DNA of 42,662 nucleotides from an uncultured Gammaproteobacteria bacterium (GCA_947259175.1 CAMYKW010000022.1:1-42662); one strand, 5' to 3'; positions 8,622 through 17,070 are shown, counted from the first letter of the stretch. Made by a program: numbers and translations. Notes: generated by a model not told the origin, from the letters alone.

Positions 8622-9077
8622 TCATTTCCCCCCTTTACTGCGATCCAGCAGGATTCGCATCTTTTCCGTCGTCATCACCCCGCCGGAGGTCTGTTGGCCC
8701 TGACCTTGAATCACTCGAACGTTTCCCGTCAATAGTATTTCGTTACCGTTGGATGATACCCATCCCGACTCCGCATAGGTATGGCGGGGCGGTTGTCGTT
8801 CCGCGTACTCCACCACGTGGGGATTGTCCAGTAAGGCGGTGTCATCGTCCGGATAATGCACCATTCGTTCAGCCTCCAGGACGTAGCGCCGCTTGCCCTG
8901 CTCATCCATGCCTACGGCGGTAAAATTTTCAATATAGTAATCCGGATCGTGACGTTGTTCGCTGTCAAACGAAACCGGCTGTTCTTCAATTATACCGAAC
9001 TGCAACCACAGGCTCAGCAGTCCGAGACATGCGAGGGCCCCTATTATCAGGAGTTTTTCCAGGATCTTAGCCCGCAT
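8622..9077 (-). CDS. lptC: LPS export system protein LptC
   Basis: Bitopic inner-membrane protein linking LptB2FG to LptA. Translation from the ATG at 9077 gives MRAKILEKLLIIGALACL, one N-terminal membrane helix (about residues 8-25), then a periplasmic LptC/YrbK domain with YYIENFTAVGMDEQGKRRY and HVVEYAERQPPRHTYAESGW, for 151 residues. A longer frame opening at 9146 would add an Arg/Pro-rich leader before the membrane helix, which the family lacks, so the shorter start is preferred. It is followed by lptA after 40 bp. A 262-bp gap to the upstream kdsC is longer than usual for this cluster. Confidence 0.9.
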   Translation of the reverse strand: MRAKILEKLLIIGALACLGLLSLWLQFGIIEEQPVSFDSEQRHDPDYYIENFTAVGMDEQGKRRYVLEAERMVHYPDDDTALLDNPHVVEYAERQPPRHTYAESGWVSSNGNEILLTGNVRVIQGQGQQTSGGVMTTEKMRILLDRSKGGK

Positions 9078-9339
9078 ATTGCACCAGTATCCGGGAAGCT
9101 GGCGTAGGGCAGGTGCGGCTGGACGCCGGACTGGGGCGAAAGGCACAGCCTTGAGCTTCAGCTAGAGCGAAGTCCTCGGGCGTGCCTGGACCAGCCAGGG
9201 CCCGGATAGTCCAGCTACTATTCTCGGCAAGCAGTATCAATGGTCTTCAGTCGTATTTTCATTGAATCAAAATTGCGGGTGTCTCAACTACGTGCCATGA
9301 TTAGTAGCTGGGCGACTGGTGCAATATGCGGATTAGTCA

Positions 9340-9909
9340 TCACCCGCGGGAACGGCGGAAATATTCACCGTATATTCCGTCCGTCCTGGACTGGGCGTAG
9401 AGTATCAAATCACAAACATTCCGTACTGCGCCGTTACCCCCCGCATTCGGCGTGATCCAGTGAGCCACCCTCCGGGTGATGTGGTGCGCGTTGCTGGTTG
9501 CGATTGCAAGCCCGCTTTCGAGCAATACAGGTATATCGATCACATCGTCGCCGGTAAAGCAGCATTGAGAGAAGTTCAAGTCTAAGTCCTGGGCCAGTTG
9601 GGTGGCGGCGTTTAGTTTATCCCAACGACCGGTGAATACGTGATCGATGCCCAGTTCCGCCGCCCGGTGTTGCACGGCTCGTGACTCACGAGTGGTGATG
9701 ATGCCGATCTCGATTCCGGCGCGCTGCAGCAACTTGAGTCCATGGCCGTCATGAACATGGAAACCTTTTGTTTCCTTTCCGTCGTCATCGACGTAGATCG
9801 TACCGTCGGTCAACACACCGTCAACATCGAAAAGCGCCAGACGGACCCGCGCGGCACGTTCGCGAACCTCTTCAGGGACGTAGAATTCGGGCTCCCATTG
9901 CGCACCCAT
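9340..9909 (-). CDS. kdsC: 3-deoxy-D-manno-octulosonate 8-phosphate phosphatase KdsC
   Basis: HAD-superfamily phosphatase removing phosphate from Kdo-8-phosphate, the third step of Kdo synthesis for the LPS inner core. The catalytic DVDGVLTDG motif is at residues 28-36 (nucleophile Asp28, general acid Asp30). Further HAD motifs are IITTRES and the Mg-binding GDDVIDIPVL. The 189-residue length and lack of a cap domain fit the tetrameric KdsC family. The C-terminal PNAGGNGAVRNVCDLIL segment is the family's conserved tail that closes over the neighbouring active site. Its ATG overlaps the kdsD stop by one base (TGATG). Confidence 0.96.
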   Translation of the reverse strand: MGAQWEPEFYVPEEVRERAARVRLALFDVDGVLTDGTIYVDDDGKETKGFHVHDGHGLKLLQRAGIEIGIITTRESRAVQHRAAELGIDHVFTGRWDKLNAATQLAQDLDLNFSQCCFTGDDVIDIPVLLESGLAIATSNAHHITRRVAHWITPNAGGNGAVRNVCDLILYAQSRTDGIYGEYFRRSRG

Positions 9910-10883
9910 CAGACCACGCCCGAGCGCAACAGATCATGCATATTCAGTGCGCCCGTCACCCGCCCCTGATCGTCTACGATGAATAAGCCATTGATGGAGT
10001 TCATACGCATCATCTGCACACATTCCGCGGCCAGAGTATCCTCGCCTGTGGTGATCGGATCCGTGGTCATTACCACACCGATGTGGCAACTCTTGATGTC
10101 GATGTCCTGGTTCAAGGTGCGGCGCAGATCACCGTCGGTATAAATTCCAATCAACCGGTTGTTCGCGCCAACGATGCCGGTCATTCCCAGGCCTTTACTG
10201 GTCATTTCCACCAGCGCCTCGCTGAGCAAGGCGTGTTCGGACACCAGGGGAATATCGTCGCCTTTGTGCATGAGGTCGCCGACGAACAGCAATAAACGGC
10301 GGCCCAACACGCCGCCGGGGTGGGAGCGCGCGAAATCCTGGGCCGTATAGCCGCCCCGGGTTTGGAGCACCGCGACCGCCAGCGCATCGCCCATCGCCAG
10401 CGTGGCTGTCGTGCTTGCCGTGGGAGCGAGGTTCAATGGGCATGCCTCCTGTTGGACCGCCACGTCTATGCATACATCGGCCTGCTCGCCCAGGGTGGAT
10501 GCGGGGGTGCCGGTAATAGCGATGAGCTTCACTCCCATGCGCTTTATGATGGGCAGGATAGTGAGAATTTCCGGGGTTTCCCCTGAATTGGAGACGGTAA
10601 TCACTAGATCGCTGGGGATGATCATGCCCAAGTCGCCGTGGCTGGCCTCGCCGGGGTGCACGAAAAATGCGGGCGTCCCGGTGCTGGCCAGGGTGGACGC
10701 GATCTTGCCCGCGATATGTCCGGACTTGCCGATGCCGACTACGACAATTCTCCCCTGGCATTCCAGGACGTATTCGCAGGCGCGGATGAAATTGTCGTCG
10801 ACGCGGTCGACGAGCGCGGCCACGGCTTGAGACTCGAGTTGGAGTACGTTACGCCCGTGTCGGGCGAGAGCGTGATTGGGCAC
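9909..10883 (-). CDS. kdsD: D-arabinose 5-phosphate isomerase KdsD
   Basis: Converts ribulose-5-phosphate to arabinose-5-phosphate, the first step of Kdo synthesis. It has an N-terminal SIS sugar-isomerase domain (RIVVVGIGKSGHIAGKIAST, then FFVHPGEASHGDLGM, SNSGETPE) and a C-terminal pair of CBS domains (VVMTTDPITTGEDTLAAECV, INGLFIVDDQGRVTG). The frame stays open to an ATG at 10982, which would give 357 residues. The family is about 325 residues long and begins near the NHALARHGRNVL segment, so I choose the GTG at 10883 (324 residues). A TTG at 10907 is a further option. None has a strong ribosome-binding site. The gene is first of the kdsDC-lptCAB run and is divergent from the next gene. 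Confidence 0.93.
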   Translation of the reverse strand: MPNHALARHGRNVLQLESQAVAALVDRVDDNFIRACEYVLECQGRIVVVGIGKSGHIAGKIASTLASTGTPAFFVHPGEASHGDLGMIIPSDLVITVSNSGETPEILTILPIIKRMGVKLIAITGTPASTLGEQADVCIDVAVQQEACPLNLAPTASTTATLAMGDALAVAVLQTRGGYTAQDFARSHPGGVLGRRLLLFVGDLMHKGDDIPLVSEHALLSEALVEMTSKGLGMTGIVGANNRLIGIYTDGDLRRTLNQDIDIKSCHIGVVMTTDPITTGEDTLAAECVQMMRMNSINGLFIVDDQGRVTGALNMHDLLRSGVV

Positions 10884-10905
10884 GTTTATAATCGTGAAAT
10901 CGAAC

Positions 10906-10918
10906 AACGGACAGTATA
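10906..10918 (-). promoter_or_regulatory. Candidate -10 element upstream of kdsD
   Basis: The minus strand carries TATACT at 10918-10913, five of six matches to the sigma-70 -10 consensus, in the divergent intergenic region. A start of transcription near 10906 would give a leader of about 23 bases before the GTG chosen for kdsD. No good -35 hexamer is found at the right distance, so support is weak. Confidence 0.3.
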
Positions 10919-11117
10919 CCCCAAACCGAAACGGCTTTCGGGGCCGGTTTCCCGTCCCGCGAGTGGCGGGGCCGCCGGTCAACGCCGGCGCCCGGCGGTT
11001 GCAAGCTCGCCAGGATGCGAATCTATGGCGGATTGCATCTTTATGGCGGCATCCGATTCATCATCCCGACATCCGCTGGCAAAATAACCAGTCTCGTAAC
11101 ACATAATCTGCTGAGCA

Positions 11118-11786
11118 ATGTCAGGAAAAATATTGATAGGGTGCCGAGGTTGGAATCATGACCAGTGGGTGCCGGGATTCTACCCCGAGGATCTGCCCGA
11201 TGATTGGCGGTTCTGTTTTTACAGCAATGAGATTCGCGGCGTCCTGGTTCCCTTCGACGAAGTCTTTGAATCCGATCCACGCCGCTGGCGGGAGGACAGC
11301 GACGATGACTTCCGATTCGTTTTCGAGTGCCGGATAGGCGGATCGGGCCAAGGCCCCGTCGCCGATGGTTTGCGCGCACTGATGCGGCGTATTCAACCCG
11401 TCGTTGACCGCACCGCGGCGATCTTGCTATCGGTAACCGGCGATGTGGCCGACCCGGAGCTTATTCCTCGGCAACTGCTGGAAACGGCGGATGGCGTCCC
11501 TTTATGTATCGATCTGTCCGCATTGAATGACAAACATCACTGGCAAGTCGCCTGCGAGAGTTTGCGGATCGGGCAGGTTTGGCGATTTCCCTGTGTGCCC
11601 TCGACGCCGGTCAGAGGATTCCAAGTCGCGTTGGTCGCGCATGTCCAGCTTGCGGAGTTGCGCGCGATACTGGAGAGCCTGACCGCCCACGCGCAGTTGG
11701 GTGCCGCGGTGATCTTCATCGATGCCGATACGGCGCCGAACATGGCCCGGCAGGCGCGCATCATGGCGGAGATAATGGACGCGTGA
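11118..11786 (+). CDS. Divergent DUF72-like protein of unknown function
   Basis: The product is 222 residues. Its N-terminus KILIGCRGWNHDQWVPGFYP followed by EDLPDDWRFCFYSNEI resembles the opening of the DUF72 (YecE-like) TIM-barrel family, whose members begin with a G-T-S-G-W-like motif followed by a W..FYP segment. Beyond that point the similarity fades. The usual central strand motifs are not evident, and the segment ESDPRRWREDSDDDFRFVF is acidic. Length is slightly below the family norm of about 240-260. No signal peptide or membrane helix is seen. The gene opens the plus-strand run just before mlaF, 88 bp upstream of it, and may be co-transcribed. The biochemical role of DUF72 proteins is not established, and I assign none. 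Confidence 0.6.
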   Translation: MSGKILIGCRGWNHDQWVPGFYPEDLPDDWRFCFYSNEIRGVLVPFDEVFESDPRRWREDSDDDFRFVFECRIGGSGQGPVADGLRALMRRIQPVVDRTAAILLSVTGDVADPELIPRQLLETADGVPLCIDLSALNDKHHWQVACESLRIGQVWRFPCVPSTPVRGFQVALVAHVQLAELRAILESLTAHAQLGAAVIFIDADTAPNMARQARIMAEIMDA

Positions 11787-11874
11787 CCCGTCATTTCCGG
11801 CATCAGGCCGGTGCTTGTCTGGTAGAATCCCGGCCCCACCTGGCAAGGGTCCGCGGAAACAACGGGATAACTTT

Positions 11875-12702
11875 GTGTCGCAAGACGAAAAATCAAACGA
11901 CAGTCTGATCGAGATTCGAGACGTAGGTTTCTCGTTCGGGGATCGCCGCATCTATGACGGCCTGAACATGAGCATCCCGCGAGGGAAGGTGACCGCCATC
12001 ATGGGTCCGAGCGGCTGTGGCAAGTCGACCTTGTTGAACTTCATCGGCGGGCGCCTGAGACCGGACCATGGCGACGTCAAGCTCAACGGCGTCTCGATCC
12101 CATCGCTCAACCGGCGTGACTTGTACGCGCTGCGAAAACAGATGGGCATGATGTTCCAAAGCAGCGCACTGCTTACCGATTTGAATGTCTTTGAAAACGT
12201 GGCATTTCCGATTCGTGAACACACCGAATTGCCGGATGAGTTGATAAAGAATCTGGTGCTGTCAAAGCTACAGATGGTGGGACTACGAGGTGCGCGTCGA
12301 CTCATGCCGGCGGAGCTCTCCGGCGGCATGACGAGGCGGGTGGCCCTGGCGCGGGCCATTGCGCTCGATCCGATGTTGGTTATGTATGATGAGCCGTTTA
12401 CCGGTCTGGATCCGATTTCTCTGGGGGTGATCGTGAAGTTGATCCACGAAGTCAACGACGCGCTCAATATGACTTCGTTGGTGGTGACCCACGACGTTGC
12501 CGAAGGGTGCAGCATAGCGGACTACGTCTATTTGCTCGGCAATGGCAAGGTGATTAGCGAAGGAACACCGGAGCAAATGAGCGAAACCCGGTCGTCCGAC
12601 GTTCGCCAATTCATGGACGGCTTGCCCGATGGTCCGGTGGCCTACCATTACCCGGCTCGCGACTATAAAGAAGACCTGTTTCGGGAATGGCCGAATGAAT
12701 AG
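11875..12702 (+). CDS. mlaF: Phospholipid ABC transporter ATP-binding protein MlaF
   Basis: Cytoplasmic ATPase of the MlaFEDB complex that moves phospholipids between the inner membrane and the periplasmic carrier MlaC to keep the outer membrane asymmetric. Walker A GPSGCGKST is at about residues 44-52, the signature is AELSGGMTRRVALARAI, and Walker B is MLVMYDEPFTGLDPI with the H-loop VVTHDVAEG. The C-terminus extends past the ABC core (RQFMDGLPDGPVAYHYPA), the segment that in MlaF contacts the partner subunit. The start is GTG at 11875, with GGGATA nine bases upstream; a TTG-initiated longer frame from 11815 is less likely. It overlaps mlaE by eight bases. Confidence 0.95.
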   Translation: MSQDEKSNDSLIEIRDVGFSFGDRRIYDGLNMSIPRGKVTAIMGPSGCGKSTLLNFIGGRLRPDHGDVKLNGVSIPSLNRRDLYALRKQMGMMFQSSALLTDLNVFENVAFPIREHTELPDELIKNLVLSKLQMVGLRGARRLMPAELSGGMTRRVALARAIALDPMLVMYDEPFTGLDPISLGVIVKLIHEVNDALNMTSLVVTHDVAEGCSIADYVYLLGNGKVISEGTPEQMSETRSSDVRQFMDGLPDGPVAYHYPARDYKEDLFREWPNE

Positions 12703-13474
12703 TGCGCGGCTTCTCGGGCGGTGGGTAATCAACAGCATTCTGCGTTTGGGCCGCGCCACGGTGTTCCTGATGTCGACATTGGTCGGCGTAATCCTGATCA
12801 TGCGCCGGTTCTCGTTGATCGTGCAGCAAGTGTTCGCCGTCGGTGTTCTGACCGTGCTCATTATCGTCGTCTCGGGACTGTTTGTCGGCATGGTCCTGGG
12901 GTTGCAGGGTTATAACACCCTGGTGGATTTCGGCGCCGAGTCATCTTTGGGGCTGGTGGTGGCATTGTCATTGACGCGCGAACTCGGACCGGTATTGACG
13001 GCGTTGCTGTTCGCCGGGAGGGCGGGCTCGGCGTTAACCGCCGAGATCGGGTTGATGAAGGCCACGTCACAATTGGCAGGCATGGAAATGATGGCGGTGG
13101 ATCCTATAGAGCGGGTCATGGCGCCGCGATTCGTCGCCGGGTTTGTTGCCATGCCGTTGCTTGCCGCGATGTTCACCGCCATTGGAGTGTTGGGCGGTTT
13201 TCTTATCGGGGTCGGGCTGTTGGGTGTGGACAGCGGTGTTTATTGGACGTCGATGCAGGAAGGCGTGGATGTGTATGACGACATTTTGAACGGCGTCATC
13301 AAAAGCGTGGCGTTTGGTTTTGTGGTAACCTGGATCGCGGTGTTTGAGGGTTATGATGCAGTGCCGACCTCGGAGGGCGTGAGCCGGGCGACTACTAGAA
13401 CCGTCGTAATTGCGTCGTTGGCGGTGTTGGGTCTCGATTTCATTCTAACCTCATTAATGTTCAGCGAGGTATGA
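12695..13474 (+). CDS. mlaE: Phospholipid ABC transporter permease MlaE
   Basis: Integral inner-membrane permease of the Mla system. From the ATG at 12695 the protein has 259 residues (MNSARLLGRWVINSILRLGR), with an amphipathic N-terminal interface helix and about five membrane segments. The family motif LTRELGPVLTALLFAGRAGS lies centrally, with AEIGLMKATSQLAGMEMM immediately after. The C-terminal segment FGFVVTWIAVFEGYDA and GVSRATTRTVV is also typical. An in-frame extension back to 12629 lies wholly within mlaF and is rejected. The overlap with mlaF and the three-base gap to mlaD indicate one operon. Confidence 0.96.
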   Translation: MNSARLLGRWVINSILRLGRATVFLMSTLVGVILIMRRFSLIVQQVFAVGVLTVLIIVVSGLFVGMVLGLQGYNTLVDFGAESSLGLVVALSLTRELGPVLTALLFAGRAGSALTAEIGLMKATSQLAGMEMMAVDPIERVMAPRFVAGFVAMPLLAAMFTAIGVLGGFLIGVGLLGVDSGVYWTSMQEGVDVYDDILNGVIKSVAFGFVVTWIAVFEGYDAVPTSEGVSRATTRTVVIASLAVLGLDFILTSLMFSEV

Positions 13475-13477
13475 GCC

Positions 13478-13942
13478 ATGAGCAGGAATGCCCTTGAATT
13501 ATGGGTGGGATTATTTGTGATTGCCGGGCTTGCGGCGTTGTCGATGTTGGCCCTTCGAGTCGGCAATCTGGGCGCCGTCAATGTGACCGACGCGTATAAG
13601 GTGACGGCAAGTTTCGGCAACGTCGGAGGTTTGAACGTCAAGGCACCAGTCACCATGGCCGGCGTCAAGATCGGACGCGTCTCGAATATCCGGATTGATC
13701 GTGAGGATTACAGCGCGGTCGTCGAGTTGAGTATTGACCGCCGCTACAACAACCTCCCAACGGATACCAGTGCGGCGATTCTGACGTCCGGTCTGCTTGG
13801 CGCGCAATACGTAGGTCTTGAACCCGGGGGGGAGGAGTCCTATCTAAAGCAGGGAGACCGTATCGAAATAACCCAGTCGGCGGTGGTGCTGGAACAGTTG
13901 ATCGGTCAGATGTTGTTCAGCAAGGCTCAAGGAGACGGGTAG
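13478..13942 (+). CDS. mlaD: Phospholipid transport substrate-binding protein MlaD (MCE domain)
   Basis: Membrane-anchored MCE-domain protein forming the periplasmic hexameric ring that passes phospholipid between MlaE and MlaC. The 154 residues have one N-terminal membrane helix (ELWVGLFVIAGLAALSML) and an MCE domain from about residue 40 (VTASFGNVGGLNVKAPVTMA), with GVKIGRVSNI and the hydrophobic pore-loop region GLLGAQYVGLEPG. The C-terminal LEQLIGQMLF helix is the lipid-tunnel segment typical of MlaD. It begins three bases after the mlaE stop and its stop codon abuts the mlaC ATG. Confidence 0.95.
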   Translation: MSRNALELWVGLFVIAGLAALSMLALRVGNLGAVNVTDAYKVTASFGNVGGLNVKAPVTMAGVKIGRVSNIRIDREDYSAVVELSIDRRYNNLPTDTSAAILTSGLLGAQYVGLEPGGEESYLKQGDRIEITQSAVVLEQLIGQMLFSKAQGDG

Positions 13943-14557
13943 ATGAAGAAACAAGTTTTTTCGATGATGCTTTTCGTATTCGTTGCGCAGTTCAATCTTG
14001 GCGCGGTCGCATCGATGATGCCCGACGCGTTGGTCAAGGAGACAACGGACAAACTGATCGCCGAGTTGACGACCAATCGTAAGGCGCTGATGGAGGATAG
14101 CGAAAAGTTGTATCGCCTGGTCGATGAGTTGGTGCTTCCTCATTTCGATTTTTTGCGTATGTCGAAACTGGTGCTGGGCAAATACTGGCGAACGGCAAAC
14201 GACGCGCAGCGCGAGCAATTCGTCGAGCAGTTCAAGAATTTGCTGGTGCGAACCTACGCGACGGCATTGTTTGAGTACACCGGACAAAAGATCGTCTACA
14301 AACCGTTCCGATTGAAACAGGGCTCCACATTGGCGGTGGTCAAGACCGATATACTGCAGCAAGATGGACCGAAGATTCCGTTCAACTATTCCTTGAAACA
14401 GAATGATAACGGGACCTGGAAGGTGTACGACATACGGGTCGACGGGATTAGTCTGGTCACCAATTACCGAACGTCCTATGGGCAGATGATACAAAATAAC
14501 GGTATTGATTCGCTGATCGCGTCGCTGGTGGACAAAAATAAAACTGTCGCGCGGTGA
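13943..14557 (+). CDS. mlaC: Phospholipid-binding protein MlaC
   Basis: Soluble periplasmic shuttle that carries phospholipid between the outer-membrane MlaA complex and MlaFEDB. The 204-residue protein starts with a Sec signal peptide (MKKQVFSMMLFVFVAQFNLG). The mature Tol_Tol_Ttg2/MlaC domain shows LPHFDFLRMSKLVLGKYWR, REQFVEQFKNLLVRTYATAL and the C-terminal VYDIRVDGISLVTNYRTSY. These are the segments that line the lipid pocket. The ATG directly follows the mlaD stop, and the stop overlaps the mlaB GTG as GTGA. Confidence 0.95.
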   Translation: MKKQVFSMMLFVFVAQFNLGAVASMMPDALVKETTDKLIAELTTNRKALMEDSEKLYRLVDELVLPHFDFLRMSKLVLGKYWRTANDAQREQFVEQFKNLLVRTYATALFEYTGQKIVYKPFRLKQGSTLAVVKTDILQQDGPKIPFNYSLKQNDNGTWKVYDIRVDGISLVTNYRTSYGQMIQNNGIDSLIASLVDKNKTVAR

Positions 14558-14853
14558 CGCCCCGATTGACACAAGAATCGTCCGGTGAGTATTTGCTGTC
14601 CGGCTCGCTGAATTTCACTACGGTGACACCGCTGTATCGCGAGGCCCACATCGACCTGAGCGGTAACCAAGTGTCAGTCAGCCTGCGTGACGTGGAGCAT
14701 AGCGACAGCGCCGGTTTGGCGTTGTTGGTGGAATGGGTGAGACTGGCCGATCGACAGCAGTGTGCTCTGAGATACACCGACATTCCCACCCATCTGCAAA
14801 CCCTGATCGATGTAACCGGATTGCATCCGATACTTAATCAAGCGGCCGGGTAG
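14554..14853 (+). CDS. mlaB: STAS-domain protein MlaB
   Basis: Small cytoplasmic STAS-domain subunit that binds MlaF and stabilises the transporter. The 99-residue protein starts at GTG 14554, overlapping the mlaC stop by four bases. The STAS fold is seen in LYREAHIDLSGNQVSVSLRD, then VEHSDSAGLALLVEWVRLA; the DSAG segment corresponds to the phospho-acceptor-like loop of anti-anti-sigma relatives. The C-terminal LQTLIDVTGLHPIL is also a family feature. It closes the mlaFEDCB operon. MlaA is not in the window. Confidence 0.9.
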   Translation: MTPRLTQESSGEYLLSGSLNFTTVTPLYREAHIDLSGNQVSVSLRDVEHSDSAGLALLVEWVRLADRQQCALRYTDIPTHLQTLIDVTGLHPILNQAAG

Positions 14854-14869
14854 CGGCGCCAAACGCAGA

Positions 14870-14897
14870 TTGCGCACTGAGATGGTCGCATCATAAT
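14870..14897 (+). promoter_or_regulatory. Candidate sigma-70 promoter for the yadGH-like genes
   Basis: TTGCGC (14870-14875) and CATAAT (14892-14897) are separated by 16 bases in the 115-bp gap between mlaB and the next ABC gene. The match to consensus is four of six and five of six. It would give the exporter pair transcription independent of mla. Prediction only. Confidence 0.4.
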
Positions 14898-14968
14898 GTC
14901 ACCGCTGGTTTTCCGTCGTTTTGTCGCACTACGCGGGTCTGTCTTCCGCGTCATCGCCCGGGGGTGAC

Positions 14969-15901
14969 ATGGGGCAGACGGCTGCCGTCACCATTGACAA
15001 GCTGCATAAGCGATTTGGTTCGCTGCATGCACTCAAAGGCGTCGATTTTTCCATTGAACAGGGCGAGTTTTTCGGCCTGCTTGGGCCGAACGGCGCCGGT
15101 AAGTCGACACTGATAAACTGTTTGGCGGGGCTGGTGCGCCCCGACTCGGGACGACTTTCGGTGATGGGTTATGACGTTGTCACGGAGTATCGTCACACCC
15201 GGCGGCTGTTGGGCGTGGTTCCCCAGGAGTTGGTTTACGACCCGTTCTTTGAAGTGCGTGAGGCATTGCAGTTTCAGGCGGGCTATTTTGGATTGGGTAA
15301 GGAAAACAACGACTGGATCGATGAACTGCTGGTCACGCTGAATCTTGCCGATCGTGCGACGACGAACATGCGCGCGCTGTCCGGCGGGATGAAGCGCCGG
15401 GTGCTCATCGGTCAAGCCTTGGTGCACAAACCGCCGGTAGTGGTATTGGACGAGCCCACCGCCGGTGTGGACGTGGAGCTGCGTCAATCTTTGTGGCGAT
15501 TCATAAAACGCCTGCATTCCGAGGGACACACCATCGTGCTTACCACCCATTATCTCGAGGAAGCGGAGAATTTATGTGAGCGCATCGCCATATTGGATCA
15601 CGGCGCGGCGGTGGCGCTGGAGACCAAATCCGAACTGCTGGCCCGCGGGATTTGTCGCAGCCTGCACGTCGTTTCGTCGCATAAAATCGAAACGCTGCCG
15701 GATCAATTGCGGGAAAAAGCGCGGCACATCAACGGGAACTCGATGGAGCTTCGACTGCGTAAGGATAAGGACTCCATCGTGTCGGTTTTGGATGCAATTC
15801 GCGATGCCGGAATCGACATCGTCGACATTCAAGTGGTGGAAGATCGACTGGAAGACGTGTTCGTGCAGCTGACTGGCGAAGGCGGCGGCCGGGAGAGTTG
15901 A
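14969..15901 (+). CDS. yadG: ABC-2 type exporter ATP-binding protein (YadG-like)
   Basis: ATPase partner of the ABC-2 permease encoded immediately downstream. From the ATG at 14969, preceded by the ribosome-binding site GGGGGTG, the product has 310 residues. Walker A GPNGAGKST is at about 39-47, the signature is ALSGGMKRRVLIGQALV, Walker B is VVVLDEPTAGVD, and the H-loop is TTHYLEEAE. A C-terminal regulatory segment of about 90 residues follows. A TTG-started frame from 14921 would add an unlikely Ser-rich leader. The pair resembles E. coli YadGH, whose substrate is not known. Its position after mla and before ibaG-murA is shared by many gammaproteobacteria. Confidence 0.88.
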   Translation: MGQTAAVTIDKLHKRFGSLHALKGVDFSIEQGEFFGLLGPNGAGKSTLINCLAGLVRPDSGRLSVMGYDVVTEYRHTRRLLGVVPQELVYDPFFEVREALQFQAGYFGLGKENNDWIDELLVTLNLADRATTNMRALSGGMKRRVLIGQALVHKPPVVVLDEPTAGVDVELRQSLWRFIKRLHSEGHTIVLTTHYLEEAENLCERIAILDHGAAVALETKSELLARGICRSLHVVSSHKIETLPDQLREKARHINGNSMELRLRKDKDSIVSVLDAIRDAGIDIVDIQVVEDRLEDVFVQLTGEGGGRES

Positions 15902-15902
15902 A

Positions 15903-16658
15903 ATGTACGGTGTGTATACGTTGTTTTATAAGGAAGTAGTACGGTTCTGGAAGGTTGCGTTTCAGACAGTTCTAGCGCCGGTAATCACCGCGTTGTTGTA
16001 TTTGCTGGTCTTTTCTCACGTATTGGAGGGCCGGGTACGGGTTTTTGAGGGCGTCAATTACACTGCGTTTTTAATCCCGGGACTGATGATGATGTCGGTT
16101 ATTCAAAACGCCTTCGCGAACAGCTCCTCGAGTCTGATTCAATCGAAGGTGACGGGCAATATCGTTTTTTTATTACTCACACCATTGTCGCATTTAGAAT
16201 TATTCGTTGGATATGTAGCGGCGGCGGTGGTGCGGGGATTCACCGTGGGCGTGGGGGTGTTCTTATTGGCCGTCCTGTACGTCAAAGTCCCGGTGCACAG
16301 TATTGCCGTCATCATCGGGTTCGCTCTATTGAGTAGCGGCGTAATGGCGGTGATGGGCATGATCGCGGGGATCTGGGCGGAGAAATTCGACCAGCTCGCT
16401 GCATTTCAGAACTTTATCATTATGCCGTTGTCCTTCTTGAGCGGCGTCTTCTATTCGATTCACTCGTTGCCGCCGTTTTGGCAGACCTTGTCCCATTTAA
16501 ATCCATTTTTTTATATGATCGATGGCTTCCGGTACGGGTTTTTCGGTCAATCGGATGTCGCGATTGAGATCAGCTTCCTTGTTGTTGTGGCCGCAGTGTT
16601 CGTGCTGTCGGTCATGACCTTGGCCTTGCTCAAGAGTGGTTACAAGCTGCGTGTGTAG
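15903..16658 (+). CDS. yadH: ABC-2 type exporter permease (YadH-like)
   Basis: Six-helix integral membrane permease of the ABC-2 family, 251 residues. The N-terminal amphipathic region YTLFYKEVVRFWKVAFQTV precedes the first helix (APVITALLYLLVFSHVL). The characteristic ABC-2 segments are FLIPGLMMMSVIQNAFANSS, then FIIMPLSFLSGVFYSIHSLP and NPFFYMIDGFRYGFFG before the last helix. It starts one base after the stop of the ATPase gene, so the two are translationally coupled. The substrate is unknown. Confidence 0.9.
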   Translation: MYGVYTLFYKEVVRFWKVAFQTVLAPVITALLYLLVFSHVLEGRVRVFEGVNYTAFLIPGLMMMSVIQNAFANSSSSLIQSKVTGNIVFLLLTPLSHLELFVGYVAAAVVRGFTVGVGVFLLAVLYVKVPVHSIAVIIGFALLSSGVMAVMGMIAGIWAEKFDQLAAFQNFIIMPLSFLSGVFYSIHSLPPFWQTLSHLNPFFYMIDGFRYGFFGQSDVAIEISFLVVVAAVFVLSVMTLALLKSGYKLRV

Positions 16659-16675
16659 TTATTTCAGCGCTTCGG

Positions 16676-16701
16676 CGCCCCGCTTGACTGTGGCCGGGGC
16701 G
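16676..16701 (+). terminator. Hairpin between the exporter genes and ibaG
   Basis: CGCCCCG (16676-16682) and CGGGGCG (16695-16701) form a perfect seven-base stem with a 12-base loop just after the permease gene. No T-run follows, so it is at best a weak or Rho-assisted terminator or an mRNA 3'-end stabiliser. Confidence 0.3.
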
Positions 16702-16754
16702 TCGATGCCAGTGGAGAATTTGAAGTGAAGAACAGAGGTGGAGAACGAAAGTAA

Positions 16755-17000
16755 ATGGTGACCCCGGGAGACATCAAGAATTGGATCGAAAGCGGATTAG
16801 AAGGCGCTCATGTTGAAATCGATGGCGACGGACACCATTTCAATGCGGTAATAATAAGCCCGCTGTTCGAGGGCAAATCGCGTGTGGCGCAGCACCAGCT
16901 GGTGTACGCCGCGCTGGGCGACAAGATGAAGGCGGAGATTCACGCCTTATCGATGCGCACTATGACCCCCGAAGAATGGCGGCGGGAACGAGGTGAATGA
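16755..17000 (+). CDS. ibaG: BolA family protein IbaG
   Basis: Small BolA-family protein (81 residues), a partner of CGFS glutaredoxins in [2Fe-2S] cluster binding and transfer. The class-II KH-like fold shows DIKNWIESGLEGAHVEIDGD, GHHFNAVIISPLFEGKSRV and AQHQLVYAALGDKM. Candidate cluster-ligand histidines are His27/28 and His47. The IbaG rather than BolA subgroup is favoured by length, the EGKSRV motif and the position just before murA. The next gene here is grxD, an unusual and functionally telling insertion between ibaG and murA. Confidence 0.92.
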   Translation: MVTPGDIKNWIESGLEGAHVEIDGDGHHFNAVIISPLFEGKSRVAQHQLVYAALGDKMKAEIHALSMRTMTPEEWRRERGE

Positions 17001-17070
17001 TTAAAACCCGGTATAATATGGACAACTAAACACAGACCAATATTCGAAAGCTATAGCGAGGTAAGCAGTA

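Noticed and set aside
9286-9300. Sigma-54-like promoter TGGCACGTAGTTGAG on the minus strand upstream of lptC
   Set aside because: The spacing between the GG and the -12 element is wrong and the required GC is AG.
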